Origin: Plasmodium malariae
Lineage: Eukaryota > Apicomplexa > Aconoidasida > Haemosporida > Plasmodiidae
Direction: 5' to 3'
Length of the DNA: 64,000 nt
Assembly: GCF_900090045.1 (NCBI RefSeq)
Contig: NC_041781.1
Span: 693,501 to 757,500, forward strand
A program made the position numbers and the translations under genes. This document shows, piece after piece, positions 10,526 to 25,734 of this stretch; position 1 is the first letter of the stretch; the number at the start of each line of letters is the position of its first letter. The notes below the pieces were generated by a model that saw nothing but the letters and a program-made list of their open reading frames with translations, made no database searches and had not been told where the DNA came from.

Positions 10526-11929
10526 ATGAACATGCATGCGTATACTAGGAAAAATATACTCCTCCTGATAATTGGATCTTTGGTGGGAGTAACTTTGAGC
10601 TGCATTTTCATCAAGAGAAATAGCATATGCGAACAGCTGAAAGGTTCAACTAAGAAATTGATAGCACAATTAATAGTAAGAGGATCCAAAAAAAAAAAAA
10701 AAAAAAAAAAAAATGAATCTATCAGAGCGAATATAACGAATATAACAAATAATGCAAACGGAGCGAATGTAAGGAATTCGACAAATGATACTATCCCAGA
10801 AGAATGCCCAGGTGTAGATAGTGAAAATGCAGGAAAATCCAAAATTTGTGAAGGGTGCCCCAATAGAAAAATTTGTAATGATCCAGAATTAAAAAAAGAA
10901 AAAGAAAAAGAGAAAAATCAAATTTTTAGTGAAGTGCAAGAAAATTTAAAAAATGTCAAATTCAAAATTTTGATCTTGTCAGGTAAAGGTGGAGTAGGAA
11001 AATCAACTATTGCAGCACAGCTAGCTTTTGCATTATCTTATTTAAATTATGATGTTGGTTTGTTGGACATTGATATATGTGGTCCTTCTATACCTGTGTT
11101 AACAAAAACGTTAGATAGTGATGTAAATTATAGTATGAATGGATGGATACCAATTTATAAAAATAATTTATCTATTATGTCTGTTGGTTATTTACTACCA
11201 AATTTTGATGACCCAGTCATATGGAGAGGTCCAAAAAAAAATGGTTTAATAAAACAATTTTTATGTGACGTATATTGGAAGAATTTAGATTTTTTAATTA
11301 TTGACACCCCTCCAGGGACCAGTGATGAACATCTAACCATATGTTCTTATTTAAAAAATAATTTAGATGGATGTTTAATAGTTACTACTCCTCATATATT
11401 ATCAATCTGTGATGTGAAAAAGGAAATTGAATTTTGTAAAAAAACAAATATATCTATATTAGGTGTTGTAGAAAATATGTATCAATCCATTTTTGTATCC
11501 CAATATACCGTTGATAGAATGTGTTCAGAAATGCATGTAGAATATGCAGGTAGGATAACGTTTCATCAAAATCTTATTGATGCTTGCCAAAAAGGTGTTG
11601 GCTGTTGCGATTTGGATATCAGCAGTTCATCATCTAAGGAACTTTTTTACTTATGCAAATTTTTTGTCGAAAAAATACTCAAAAATTATACCCATCTGCT
11701 AAGCAATAATAATGAAATATCGTCCTTACGCTATACCACAGAAGAAGCTGATTCTAACCTTATACATGAACACGTGGAAGAACAGAAGGAAAAGGAAACA
11801 CATGAAAGCCTCATAGAGGCAGATGCATCAAACAGTTCGAGTCCTTTAAATGTAAATTTGTTATATGCGCAAACGTTGAGCAAATTGTTAACTCAAATTG
11901 ATCAAGTCATTGCGGAAAAGGAAAAGTAA
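10526..11929 (+). CDS. NBP35: NBP35-type cytosolic Fe-S cluster assembly ATPase, membrane-anchored
   Basis: A 467-residue single-exon frame begins at ATG 10526. Residues about 11-29 (LLLIIGSLVGVTLSCIFI) are a hydrophobic anchor, followed by a poly-Lys run. Cys94, Cys108, Cys111 and Cys117 give the exact C-X13-C-X2-C-X5-C motif that binds a [4Fe-4S] cluster in NBP35. The deviant Walker A SGKGGVGKST lies at 152-161, and DIDICGPSIP and DTPPGTSDEH follow. The usual C-terminal CPxC bridging motif after VENM is absent: the region reads VVENMYQSIFVSQYTVDRMC. NBP35 is an early scaffold of the cytosolic Fe-S (CIA) pathway. In Toxoplasma the homologue is reported on the mitochondrial outer membrane through an N-terminal helix, which fits the anchor here. 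The C-terminal 100 residues are Glu/Ser-rich and unrecognised. Confidence 0.9.
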   Translation: MNMHAYTRKNILLLIIGSLVGVTLSCIFIKRNSICEQLKGSTKKLIAQLIVRGSKKKKKKKKNESIRANITNITNNANGANVRNSTNDTIPEECPGVDSENAGKSKICEGCPNRKICNDPELKKEKEKEKNQIFSEVQENLKNVKFKILILSGKGGVGKSTIAAQLAFALSYLNYDVGLLDIDICGPSIPVLTKTLDSDVNYSMNGWIPIYKNNLSIMSVGYLLPNFDDPVIWRGPKKNGLIKQFLCDVYWKNLDFLIIDTPPGTSDEHLTICSYLKNNLDGCLIVTTPHILSICDVKKEIEFCKKTNISILGVVENMYQSIFVSQYTVDRMCSEMHVEYAGRITFHQNLIDACQKGVGCCDLDISSSSSKELFYLCKFFVEKILKNYTHLLSNNNEISSLRYTTEEADSNLIHEHVEEQKEKETHESLIEADASNSSSPLNVNLLYAQTLSKLLTQIDQVIAEKEK

Positions 11930-12688
11930 TAATAGTACTTTTTCTTTTTTTTTTTTTTGTTTATATGTAATATTTTTTCTTTTTTTTATCAACTTAAAAA
12001 TATATTAAATTTTAAAAAAACAGTTAACATGGGGGGATGAAAAAATATGTTTTGTATATAGGGGTGGAGATGCAGAAAACATTTTAACGGAACATTTAAT
12101 TATTTTTAAAACGTGTTTTTTACGTAAAAATGGAATAATACTTAATTCGGTTAATTCAATTTTTAAGGGGTATGGGACACACATATACGTGCATATGCAT
12201 ATATATATATATATATATTACTTATGCATGTACATATTACTTATGCATGTATATATTACTTATGCATGTACATATTACTTATACATGCTTATATTACTTA
12301 TGCATGTACATATTACTTATACATGCTTATATTACTTACACCTATATATATATATTTACGAACACATCCTCGTAGAACATTCGCTTCCAAAACATAGAAC
12401 ATTCTTAAATTTGTCAACACTTAATAATTGCTACAGGGTACATGCACCGCTTCATTTCAGTACTACATCTCTTTGTCAAAGCAGACACTCGCGCGCATAT
12501 ATATATATGTCCTGCTAATTTGGCTCTTTTTCCGAATTGGCTGCCTTTGATTTGTAATATCTAAAAAAAAAAAAAAAATAAATAAATAAATAAATACCAA
12601 ATTACAGAAAAGTTAAATAGTTACATCTGAACGTGCAGGTGTGAAAATGGGTATAAGTAATTTGTCATTACGTCACTACGTTACCACG
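11930..12688. other. Convergent 3'-3' intergenic region
   Basis: The two flanking genes converge here, so this is 3' UTR and terminator DNA. It contains T-runs just after the NBP35 stop, a 19-bp tandem repeat at 12219-12340 and an (AAAT)n stretch near 12575. I see no gene. Confidence 0.6.
12219..12340. repeat. 19-bp tandem repeat (ACTTATGCATGTACATATT)
   Basis: About six to seven 19-bp units lie in the 3'-3' intergenic region. They are of two kinds, TATGCATGTACATATT and TATACATGCTTATATT, and alternate towards the end. Most units contain TGCATG. Confidence 0.85.
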
Positions 12689-14368
12689 TCATTGTGTATG
12701 TTTCTTTTTTTTTCTTTCTGTTACGCACTTTCTACTTTCGATGTAGTACGAATTCGGGTGGTTTCCAACTCCGTCCCCAGTGGATCCGGGATGTGTTTCC
12801 ATAAAAAATTTCACGCAAGCTAACTGATACTCATTATTTTTTTTAAATGGCATGATTGATTTAATTTGATCATCTGAGAGCCCAAAAAAGAAAAGTAGTT
12901 TTTTTAAATGCGCTTCATCAAAATTTTTAAAAGGACAACCATGTGTATCACCACTTGAAGGTACAGGAAAGTTATTTATTATTTTTGAACAATTGTACGG
13001 ACTAAAATCAGTTTTCTTCCCTTCTTTTCCATACATGTACCGTATGGTATATCTATGTTCTTTATCAAATTTATCTGATTGTAACCATATAGATCTATTG
13101 GTATGAATATTTTCTTCTAACGTCATACCTGCTCCTTTTAAAAACAACCATAATTGTTGTCTTCCCCAATGTTTTAAATGTTTTTCTTTTAAATAATTAA
13201 CAAAAATTCTACGCATACAAGGAGGAAATGATTGTTTATATACATTATACAAGTTTTGAGGCATTAATCTTGTTTCTTCTGTATGTTCATAATTTTGTCT
13301 AAAATCTTTGGCAACATATGCTTTTGGTAAAGCTGCTAGGAACGAAGATATTCTACTATCATTATGGACATTTAAAAGCATTTTTTCATTTTGTTCTAAA
13401 TATTTAAATGATTCTTTAATATTTATTTTAAACTGTGTAATTAAGATAGCATCTAAATAAATATCAGGCACATATGCTACTGCTTTCTCCACACATACTT
13501 TATGATCTTTTACTAAAAAATAAGCATCTGGGTAAAATGGCACTTTAAATAATTTTTCTATAGTATCTTTATTTGGAATAAAATCTGTATACTTATCCCA
13601 TTCTTCGTTCTTATTACCATATGATACAGTAGGTTTAGATATAAATTCATAATTTAAATTTTCTCTTTTTAATAAATGAATTAATCCTCTTTCGCTTTCA
13701 CTAATATTTTGTGCATTCAAAACATTAATATATTTTAACTCATTTAATCGGAAGGTGAATAATTTTAATTCCTGTTTCAAAAACCATTGTTGTTTTTCTT
13801 TATCTTTTGAAAATGCAATCCTTAATATATAATGAGATAACAAATCTGTCATTATAATATTTTCCATTTCTTCCTTATTATAATTTTTCATTGATTGTAT
13901 ACCAAATTTATATTCATATATTTTTTGTCTTATTTGTTTGCTTTTATTTTCCATATAATTATTCGCTGAATAATTTTTTTCCAATTTTTTTAAACCGTTA
14001 CTATATTGATCCCTTTCATCTTCACTAATTGTACATGTATCTAAAAACTGTAACAAGGCTAGTCGTTTCGCCCCTATTTCTTGAAAATCGCTTAAACTAC
14101 AGTATCCAAAAATGGGCGGATATTTATACAGACTTATGGGCATATTGAACGGGTATATGCATCCATAATAGTCGAAGAAGGTCCTTTTTTTGTCATTACT
14201 ATTTGTATGATTACTACTGGTATCATTTTTCCCAGTATCATCATTACTAGAATAGGTATTACTGTTATTAATTTCATAATTTTTAATTGTAATGTTTTGA
14301 AGTTTCTTTTCATTTGCCTTTCCCTTCCCCACGGGCATCCCGTTGATGGATCTCTTCCTCACTATCAT
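12689..14368 (-). CDS. PRIM2: DNA primase large subunit (PRIM2)
   Basis: A single-exon frame of 559 residues starts at ATG 14368. After about 75 low-complexity residues the p58 N-terminal domain begins (YPFNMPISLYKYPPI, then FQEIGAKRLALLQFL). The C-terminal Fe-S domain is very clear: FPPCMRRIF, HWGRQQLWLFLKGAGMTLEE, YTIRYMYGKEGKKTDFSPYNC, GDTHGCPFKN and YQLACVKFF. The four cysteines (in FPPC, YNC, HGC and LAC) are the [4Fe-4S] ligands of this family, and all are present. The protein pairs with the small catalytic primase and DNA polymerase alpha to make RNA primers at replication forks. The tail ends in a Lys-rich stretch after NHPNSYYIESRKC. Length is slightly above the usual 510, explained by the N-terminal insert. 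Confidence 0.95.
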   Translation of the reverse strand: MIVRKRSINGMPVGKGKANEKKLQNITIKNYEINNSNTYSSNDDTGKNDTSSNHTNSNDKKRTFFDYYGCIYPFNMPISLYKYPPIFGYCSLSDFQEIGAKRLALLQFLDTCTISEDERDQYSNGLKKLEKNYSANNYMENKSKQIRQKIYEYKFGIQSMKNYNKEEMENIIMTDLLSHYILRIAFSKDKEKQQWFLKQELKLFTFRLNELKYINVLNAQNISESERGLIHLLKRENLNYEFISKPTVSYGNKNEEWDKYTDFIPNKDTIEKLFKVPFYPDAYFLVKDHKVCVEKAVAYVPDIYLDAILITQFKINIKESFKYLEQNEKMLLNVHNDSRISSFLAALPKAYVAKDFRQNYEHTEETRLMPQNLYNVYKQSFPPCMRRIFVNYLKEKHLKHWGRQQLWLFLKGAGMTLEENIHTNRSIWLQSDKFDKEHRYTIRYMYGKEGKKTDFSPYNCSKIINNFPVPSSGDTHGCPFKNFDEAHLKKLLFFFGLSDDQIKSIMPFKKNNEYQLACVKFFMETHPGSTGDGVGNHPNSYYIESRKCVTERKKKKHTQ

Positions 14369-15165
14369 TTTGTCAATAAGCTGTTGAGAAGTAGTTTTAT
14401 TACTTTGCTATTTTATTGCTTCCCTATATTGTTGCTGCCTTCTTTTCTTTTTCTTTTTCTTTTTCTCTTTTTTTTTTTTTTTTTTTTGGATTGATGAGGT
14501 TTATATTACCTTGTAAGTGTTTGCTGTATGGACAAAAGCGTATACATAAATATGTTTACTTACACATTTCCCCATATATAAAGCACACTGTTATGCACTT
14601 TGAGGGTTCTTCTATACAGTATTTTTATAACATTGCAATAATTCAACATGCCATTGATATGTTATTTGGAAATATTCAATAATTGAATATCTTTGTAATT
14701 TGAAAAATGGTGTGTTCATTATTACACCTTTTTTTTTTTTTTTCTTTTTTTTTCATTATTTTTTCCCCTTTTCTTTTCTGAAAAATGTGAATGACAAAAT
14801 ATTCTGCTAAGATATTTTTAGAAATAAATTTTTAGCATATATAGCGATTTAATGCTCAAAATTTACATAAAAATAAAATGGAAATAACACAAATATACCC
14901 CCATTCTCACTAGAGAGCGTATATTTTTTGCGTTAATGTTGAAAAAGAAGTGAGACGTTTTCTTTTCCCTTTTAACCGTGCAAGTATATATGAATATATA
15001 CATTACATACGAAATGAATGTATTATATTTTAGTGTGTTAATATTAACATACTTAGCATAAAATAATTATAATTTTGTCATTCCTTTTAAGAACGTCTTA
15101 GGAGGCGAAGGGACATAAGTTTAGTTATTCGTAAATAAAATAATTTATTAGAAGAATCTAATCAC

Positions 15166-15459
15166 TCAAGAAAAAAAATTACAGTTTGTCTCAAAAGAAT
15201 ATATATATAAATATACATGTACCAAATGCGGGAAAAATTGAACAACATGAAAATACGGTAAAAGAAAAGATAAAAACCACAGATTTCCAAGGAAACAGAG
15301 ATTTTTAAAATAATAGCACAGCAAAAGGACGTAAGTGATTGTGAAAAATAGCGAGATCATAAGAAGATACCAACTAGAGCAAAACTCGAATAATTCCCTT
15401 TTAGGCCTTACCTCCAGTCTTATTTTTACCTCTAATATTTTTATCCCAATTTCTTTCAA
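15166..15459 (-). other. Unresolved hydrophobic open frame, possible exon
   Basis: This 97-codon minus frame begins at a TTG, not an ATG. It encodes a Lys/Glu-rich start (EIGIKILEVKIRLEV) and then hydrophobic stretches (LLMISLFFTITYVLLLCYYF, LWFLSFLLPYF). Two sites inside look like donors (GAG/GTAAGG near 15413 and GAG/GTAAAA near 15425). I could not build a complete gene from them: the next AG is only about 40-60 bases away. It may be a small split gene, or chance. Confidence 0.2.
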
Positions 15460-16172
15460 TATTTACATTAATAAATTAGCTTTTCTTTAGACACCCTCGT
15501 TATTTTTTTAATGTCTGTAAAGTGCTATTTCCATTTTTTCTTAACCCCTTATAGTCGTAAGTTTATCTAAAATAAGTTGTTAACTGAAAAAATGGCAAGC
15601 ACCTTTCAAATAATAATTCTTCTTTTCGTACTAAAATAGATATACTGATAAATAACAGTTTTATATCGATTAAATTATTTGTAGGGTTATTATGTTTATT
15701 GTAACTTAATTAAATGGACAAAAAGACTTGAGAATTTGTTTAAAAATATGTATAATATTATTTATTCCATCAAAAAGAAAAAAAAAAATATATATTTTTT
15801 TTTTAAAAAAGAGTAGACTGTTTCATCCATTCTCTTTTTTCACTTAATAACCAACTTTATTTCCTTCTCGCATCGCTGATTTGCTTCTCTTTTGATAACA
15901 CACAATTGTTTAAGTATACTCTATGTTAGTACGAAAAAAAGGCGATTGCCATTTCCATGATTCATTTGGCTTGAATAAAAGTAATTCTCATGATAATTAT
16001 CGTATCATTTATAAATAGCAAAAGTCATATTTTGAGACTTCTTCATAAATAACATTTTGCCAATTTTTTGCTAATCTAAAATTAAGTAAAACTTAGAACA
16101 CAAAGGGAGCATAAATATAGTAACAAAGAAGCCGAAATTTGAGGATAAACACGTGTGCATATATATTCAACG

Positions 16173-16178
<6 letters not shown>

Positions 16179-16220
<42 letters not shown>
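16179..16220. repeat. (TA)n dinucleotide repeat
   Basis: A pure TA run of about 40 bases lies upstream of the PIG-C gene. Similar TA runs occur at 17263-17322, 27456-27511, 61801-61842 and 62238-62291. Confidence 0.9.
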
Positions 16221-16223
<3 letters not shown>

Positions 16224-16808
16224 TATATTTCTGTGCAACATGTACAGGCAAATGTAAAAATATTAAAAGGAAAACAAATAAACACCAATTTTTTTTTTTT
16301 TTTTGTTTTTAGCCATTTTTGATAAATTTATTATTTCATTTTAAAAATAAAATTAAATAAACTATTTTGTCATTTCATTTTCCATTTAATCACTGTAATT
16401 GAATTGAGTGAACTACTAATCATATTTTAATTTTTCCTGTATTTTTTTAACCATTTTATAAAGTTCCAAATTTTCTGTGTTCAACATATTATACATATGT
16501 GTGTACAGACTAACACGTATAAGAATACTGAACACGAACATTTGCATTTTACCCGCACAAACAATATTTTATGAAAAACGTTCATGAAATTTATAAATGC
16601 ATCATATAATGAATGACTCTTCAAAAAATGGAATTGTAAGAAATGCTTTTTACTTAAGAGAATGAAATAAAAAAGTAGTAAAGCTAACTGCTTCAAAATT
16701 AAGTCGAAAATTAAGAAAAATATATGTTACATTTGTATTTAACAGTTAACGTTAACCTAACAACACACTTGAAATAGGCATCAATTTATACATATGCTAC
16801 ATGCTTAT

Positions 16809-17262
16809 ATGTATATATATATATATATATGTGCGTGCGCACATTCCTTTTTTTTTAAGAAAAAAAAAAAATGGAGAAAAATATTATATGAAGACCAGGG
16901 CTACGAAGACAATTATGTACATAACAGCTTTTTGAGTTCTCTTCTAACAAATTGTAAGATCTAAAATGATATTTTAAAAAAAAAATTTCAGTTTTTTGAA
17001 TTATGAAAGGAACATATATGAACTAATCTGCATGTTTTCACTATTTTTTATTTTATACGTTATTTAGTTGGAATAAAATACAAGTATTCCCAAGTTTGCC
17101 ACAGCATGCTTTGCGTGAATCATCAAATAATCGTTGTATTCTTTCTCTTACTAGCCTATTATTGCATAGACAAAAATATTACGTCACACAAGTATAACTT
17201 TTTCAAATAAAAGAAAAAGGAACAAAAACGAAAGTCTAATATTTGCGTATATTATATAAATT

Positions 17263-17325
<63 letters not shown>

Positions 17326-19446
17326 TGAACAACCTTTTCCTATGACAGATTTATATATGTGATCAACATCATCATTATAATTCTGAAGGAAATATTAATT
17401 TACGAAACGCATAGATCGTTGAATAGTAAGAAAAAAAAAAAAAGAAAAGGAAAGAAAGATAGTAAAAAAGTAAGAAAGAGAGTGAGAGAGAAAGAAAGAG
17501 AAAAAAGTAGAGGAAACGGGAAAAAAAAAACAAATAAATGAGGATACGCTTTTAAATCATATTAATTACATGTCTATGTACAAAAAAAATATATGGATGG
17601 TTTATTTTTATAGGTTCCTTTAAAAACATTTTAGACACCATAATTATTATTGGAATTATATGGGTTATTATAAGTGCACATCATTATTATTTTTTTAAGC
17701 TCTTATAAGTATGGTATAAATGTGCATATACATATGCATGTACATATGTACATACATAAATTCGTAAATTATACGTTTTTCTAACCCTTAAAGATATTAT
17801 CTCCCGTGCTAATTAGTTTAACCCAAACTCATAGTGACGATACGGTTTATCTGGTCTCTCTATGTAATTATAAATTTTTTTTTTTTAATACTATTATAAA
17901 AGAAAAAAACTTACATTATATAATGTATAATATGTAACATATGATATATATTTTTATTTTCCGCATTAAAATTTTCAAGTACTCCTGTTAACGCACCTGA
18001 TGTTTCATAACTATGGTTTTATATACGAGTAAGTACATTATTCATTATTCACATGTATTTAAATATATATATATACATATATAACTTTTAAGTAACGTTT
18101 AAAATAATTTGTTTTAAATTATCGTTTTTCTTTTTCTTTTTCTTTTTCCTTTTCCTATTTTTCGTTTATTTGACTAATTAGGAAGAATGAAAATATAGAC
18201 ATTTTTGATGCGACGTCCTTAAGCTGTGTTGTTATTGCAAGTGTGATATTAGGCTCTCGTTTATCCTCAATTCTGCAGGTTAGTTTTCGTTACAAGTACG
18301 TTAAAAAATAAAGATATTATAAATAGTTTTTATTATTATGCATTACCAATACATAATATTGTTATGAATGTTATATTAAAAAGAACTATATTTTTATTTA
18401 AAAATATAGGTTTTTACCTTTCTGTTTTTTTCCTTAACGTAAGGAAGAAGGAAAAAAAAAGAAAAAAAAAAAAAAGGGATTGTAATTCATAAAGAATGTG
18501 TATAATTGCTCACTTATGTTATATAAATTAGCAATTGCGATAAAATATATACAACCTAATGTAACACAGAATAATGCACACAATTTTTCTTCTTTTTTCC
18601 TCCACTTAGCTTGTTTTTCTATTCCCCATTCATAGTCCAAACCGTAGCAGTAACGAATAAAATTGATAAAATGCATAAAACTGGAAAATTTGACAAAATT
18701 AACAGAATTGACAGAATTACACATAAAAATTATTTGACTATAGAAATACAGTGATTATTTTATATTTTTTTCCTATTCAGCTAAAAAATATTAATTATTA
18801 CAATTATGTCTTATTTCCTCTTCTCTTATTAATTTTATCCTTGTTTATATGGAGTATATCTGTTAGCCTGTTTTATATTAGCTTGATCGGGTAAGTCTTG
18901 TATACACCTCGTTTGAGGATTTTTAGTACATTTTAAACTACATATTTATACCCTTTTTTTCTACTCAGTGTTTCATGCTACTTTCTTGTGTACGTTAATG
19001 TTAATACGCGCATATATGTTCATGTACATATATATATATATATACATGAAGATGCACCTCCGTTTTCTGATGTATGTTTTTTATTTTTTTTATTATGCAT
19101 TCCTTAAATTGGCGTTTTTATCGTAAAAGAGCATGTAGTTATACCCATAATATTTTTCTTTATCGTAGACATATTTTCCTAATTTTTATTGTTCCCGCTT
19201 TTTTTGTAAAAAAAAATAATTTAAGAACGTACGTATCAAAAAAAGAGAAAAGAAAAAAGTGTGTACAGGAAGGATACCCTCATCATATATGTCTATATAT
19301 ATGCGTACATATATATGTATATATATGTTTGTTTAAGTATATGCGAATGTGCCTTATTATTTGCCTATGATTTCTCGAATTTTTTTAGAAAATTAGAAGG
19401 GCCTTGGGATATTTGTGGTGTACCCTCAACAAAAAATAGGAACTGA
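16809..19446 (+). CDS. PIGC: PIG-C / GPI2 subunit of GPI-GlcNAc transferase, about ten exons
   Basis: The gene is rebuilt from phase-compatible exons: 16809-16953, 17068-17191, 17349-17425, 17614-17663, 17794-17863, 17980-18028, 18182-18278, 18781-18890, one from 18969 to about 18989 or 18993, and a last one ending at the TGA at 19444-19446. Joined residues follow PIG-C: WRKILYEDQGYEDNYV near the start, SPVLISLTQTHSDDTVYLVS, HLMFHNYG, LSCVVIASVILGSRL, and LEGPWDICG at the end (human has GPWDEAE). It is a multi-pass ER membrane protein of the complex that adds GlcNAc to phosphatidylinositol, the first step of GPI synthesis. The start is uncertain: in-frame ATGs lie at 16794 and 16809. The last junction is also uncertain; a donor at 18990 can join to an acceptor at 19388 or further upstream. 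Exon 4 uses a weak GTTATT donor, chosen because it restores the family sequence. Confidence 0.78.
17263..17322. repeat. (TA)n dinucleotide repeat in PIG-C intron 2
   Basis: About 58 bases of uninterrupted TA lie inside the intron between exons 2 and 3 of the PIG-C gene. Confidence 0.9.
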
Positions 19447-20073
19447 TGAATAACAAATAAAGAGTTCACCAATTTTAACTCTTATTTTTTTACTTCTTGG
19501 GTAATCCCATTTTACACCCTTTTTTTCCGAATTTTTTTTCAAGTTATAAGGAGAAGTTCGTATATTTAACATATATACTTATATAACACAGTTTATGCTA
19601 GAATGAGCATCACTCTTTAAAACGAAATAAACGGAAAAAGGTCTTAATTCCTTCGTGTTTTTACACTAGGCCTCTTTTTATTTGAAAATGCGTCAAAAAA
19701 AAAAAAAAAAAAAAAAAAAAAGGGATACGAATTTTCCGTATTTTACCTTGTAAATAATGGAATTGTGCAACGTAATAATTATAGAAAATTAATAAAAAAA
19801 AAAAATACGCATAGATATACATATATATATATATATATTTAGAAACGTGGGTATGTGGAAAGTTAAATAGTTTCAGCGTTCAGCGTGGGAAAATGTTTTA
19901 TTACAGCAAGACAAAAATTAAAATAAAACAAAAAATAATTAAAAAAAAATTGTGGGTGTAACAATAATACGAAGGGAAAATTAATTAAACGCTTTTATAA
20001 ATGATACGTATTTTAGCTTATTCATAATATATTTTTATGTTCCTTGTGGAAAGTTAATGCTTGTGAGCTTCGG

Positions 20074-20104
<31 letters not shown>

Positions 20105-22386
20105 TATGAATTATTAATAGTTAATTCGTATTTTTAAACTTAAGCAATGTTTTTTTTTTTATTTTAAAAAACAAATAGTCATATCTCTTATCACATATAT
20201 ATTTATTATTATTATTTTTTTTTTTTGCATATATATTTCCCTATTTTTTTACGTTTTCTTAAAAAATTAAAGAAAGAAATTATTTCTTTTTTTTTTTCAT
20301 TATATAATATTGATAAAACTTTGGTCTTTTTTTAAATTACATATATTTAACTGTCTATTCACTAAAAATAAAATACCTGTACATAGTATTAAATGTATCT
20401 CTGCATATATGTGTATTTGTCTATAGCACAAAATACACAATCGTAAAACTATTCAAGCCTGATATATATCTACCCACTTAAGTTTGTATAAACATCTATA
20501 TATCTATTCATTTACACATACATGTCTATACATACATACATACATACATACACACATATATACAAGTAGATATAAATATATAAATGTACATAAATATATA
20601 CAGCCACGTGTACATGTATCATTTCAAAATAGCTTTGTATGGTAACCCTAAGAACATAACCGCATTTTAATATTTTTTTTTTTATTTTTTAAATATTTTC
20701 TATTTTTCATAAATATACAGTAAGAGAAATGTGTTAGAATACTCGTGCTTTCCTACGCTTTTTTTTTTTTTTTTTTTCATCATTAGATATTTTGTTCTAA
20801 ACTATTTATCATATTTTTCATTTACAATTTATTTTAATTTTATGTTTTACTTTTCATTTTTTTTTTTTTTTTTCACATTGCTTACCTTCTTACATTCATT
20901 CTGTGAAAAGAGGAAAATAAAATCGCAGTATTTTATATACTAAATTTATAATTATTTGAGATCTTGTTAATAAAAATAAAATAAAATAAAAGCTTTTTTG
21001 TATGTTTAAATTCTTCTTGTATAGAATTTTTAAAAGTACAAGAATAGAACAAAAACTAGTGTTTCTACACTATATTACACATATACAGGGGTATGTATAC
21101 GTACATTAATACATACATGTTATACATACGTATGTGTATACGCATGAGTATAAGGGAAAGATAGCAGTTTTAATTTTCTATTTAGAGTTGTAAAAGAAAA
21201 AAAAAAAGTTTACGTGTATAAAAACAGCAAAAAAGAAAAAATATATATATTTAAAATTAGAGATTTTTTTTCATGTTGACATATTTTATAAGTGTTTTAA
21301 CATTTACAAAAATTTATATATTTCTACACATATTTATTGCAAGTAAAAAAAAAATAAAAATAATATAAACTAAATTAAGAAGTGTAAACAAAAGCATCCA
21401 ATCTATTGTACTTGTTTGGTCGTATATATTATATGATTTTCAAATTTGAATTATTAGGGTAATAATGAAAAAAAAAAAAAAATTGTTTCTTTTTTTAATG
21501 AATATTTATTCTTATAGCCTTAATGAAAAGTAGAGTTGTATGAGTTTAATAAAAATGCTAACGAAACAAAAAAAAAAAAGAAAAAAAAGAAGAAAAATAT
21601 AAGAAAGCATAAGAAAAAATAAAAAATAAGAAAAACATAAAAAAAGCTTAAGAAAACAGAAGAAAAAATAAAAAATAAGAAAAACATAAGATAATATAAG
21701 AAAAAACAAGAAAAAGTAGCAAAAAGCAGCAAAAAAGAAGAAACAACTATAGTACAGCTGTTGTAGCTGTAGCAATAAAACCCAACACACTAGTGACAAC
21801 AATAGAGTTATATAAGAATAAGAAAAAGAAAAAAAAAAAAAAAAAAAGTGTTTATATTTATTTAAAAAAAAATTATAAAAAAATAAAAAAAAAAAAAAAA
21901 TATATATATAAAGGGCAAGAAAACTGGTTTACACCGGAGTAAGGAAGAATGAGTAGTGAACAACTCGGCACCAGCACAGAAGCTGTTAATGAAAAAAAAA
22001 AAAAAAAAAAAATTATTTTTTTTTTTACAATGGTCGAGAAAAGAGAAAAATAAAAAAATAAAAGAGTAAAAGAATAATAGAATAAAAGAATAATATAATT
22101 ACTAGAACAATTTGAACAATTTCCAAATTAATTTAAAATTAGTAGTTCGAAAAATTCTATGTAGATCTAACAAATTTTTGCAATAATAGAAAGTGCGCTC
22201 CTAGTAAGCAATAAACTATATGAAAAAATATATATTTCTTTTTTAAAATAGAAAAAAAAAAAATTATATTGTAGTATATACAGCATTAATCCTAATCAGA
22301 TGATATTCAAAAATTAGAATCCTACAGCAAGTATAAGAGAAAGAAAAAATAAAGTAAAAAAGTTGAACAAGAAAAAAAAAAAAAAA
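19447..22386. other. Intergenic region upstream of the START gene
   Basis: Almost 3 kb of very AT-rich DNA lies between two genes on the same strand. Purine-rich AAGAAAAAATAAG repeats fill 21560-21740, and many A and T homopolymers over 10 bases are present. Open frames here are all Phe/Leu or Lys runs read from homopolymers. It is probably a long 5' UTR plus promoter of the START gene. No gene seen. Confidence 0.5.
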
Positions 22387-25664
<3,278 letters not shown>

Positions 25665-25734
25665 GAAATGAGGAGTTTCATCCTCTACGTGGATATATAC
25701 GCAAACATACATATATATATATACATTCATATAT

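Larger units (their letters stand above)
14369..16808. other. Divergent intergenic region between primase and PIG-C
   Basis: This is 2.4 kb of AT-rich DNA that should carry both promoters. It has poly-T tracts near 14470 and 14735, and (TA)n at 16179-16220. One minus frame at 15166-15459 (listed separately) looks more protein-like than the rest. Otherwise I see nothing that can be supported. Confidence 0.5.

Noticed and set aside
19447..22386. Centromere-like AT-rich region
   Set aside because: It is AT-rich but does not show the several-kb, almost pure AT block with internal tandem repeats expected of a Plasmodium centromere; it fits a long 5' flank.
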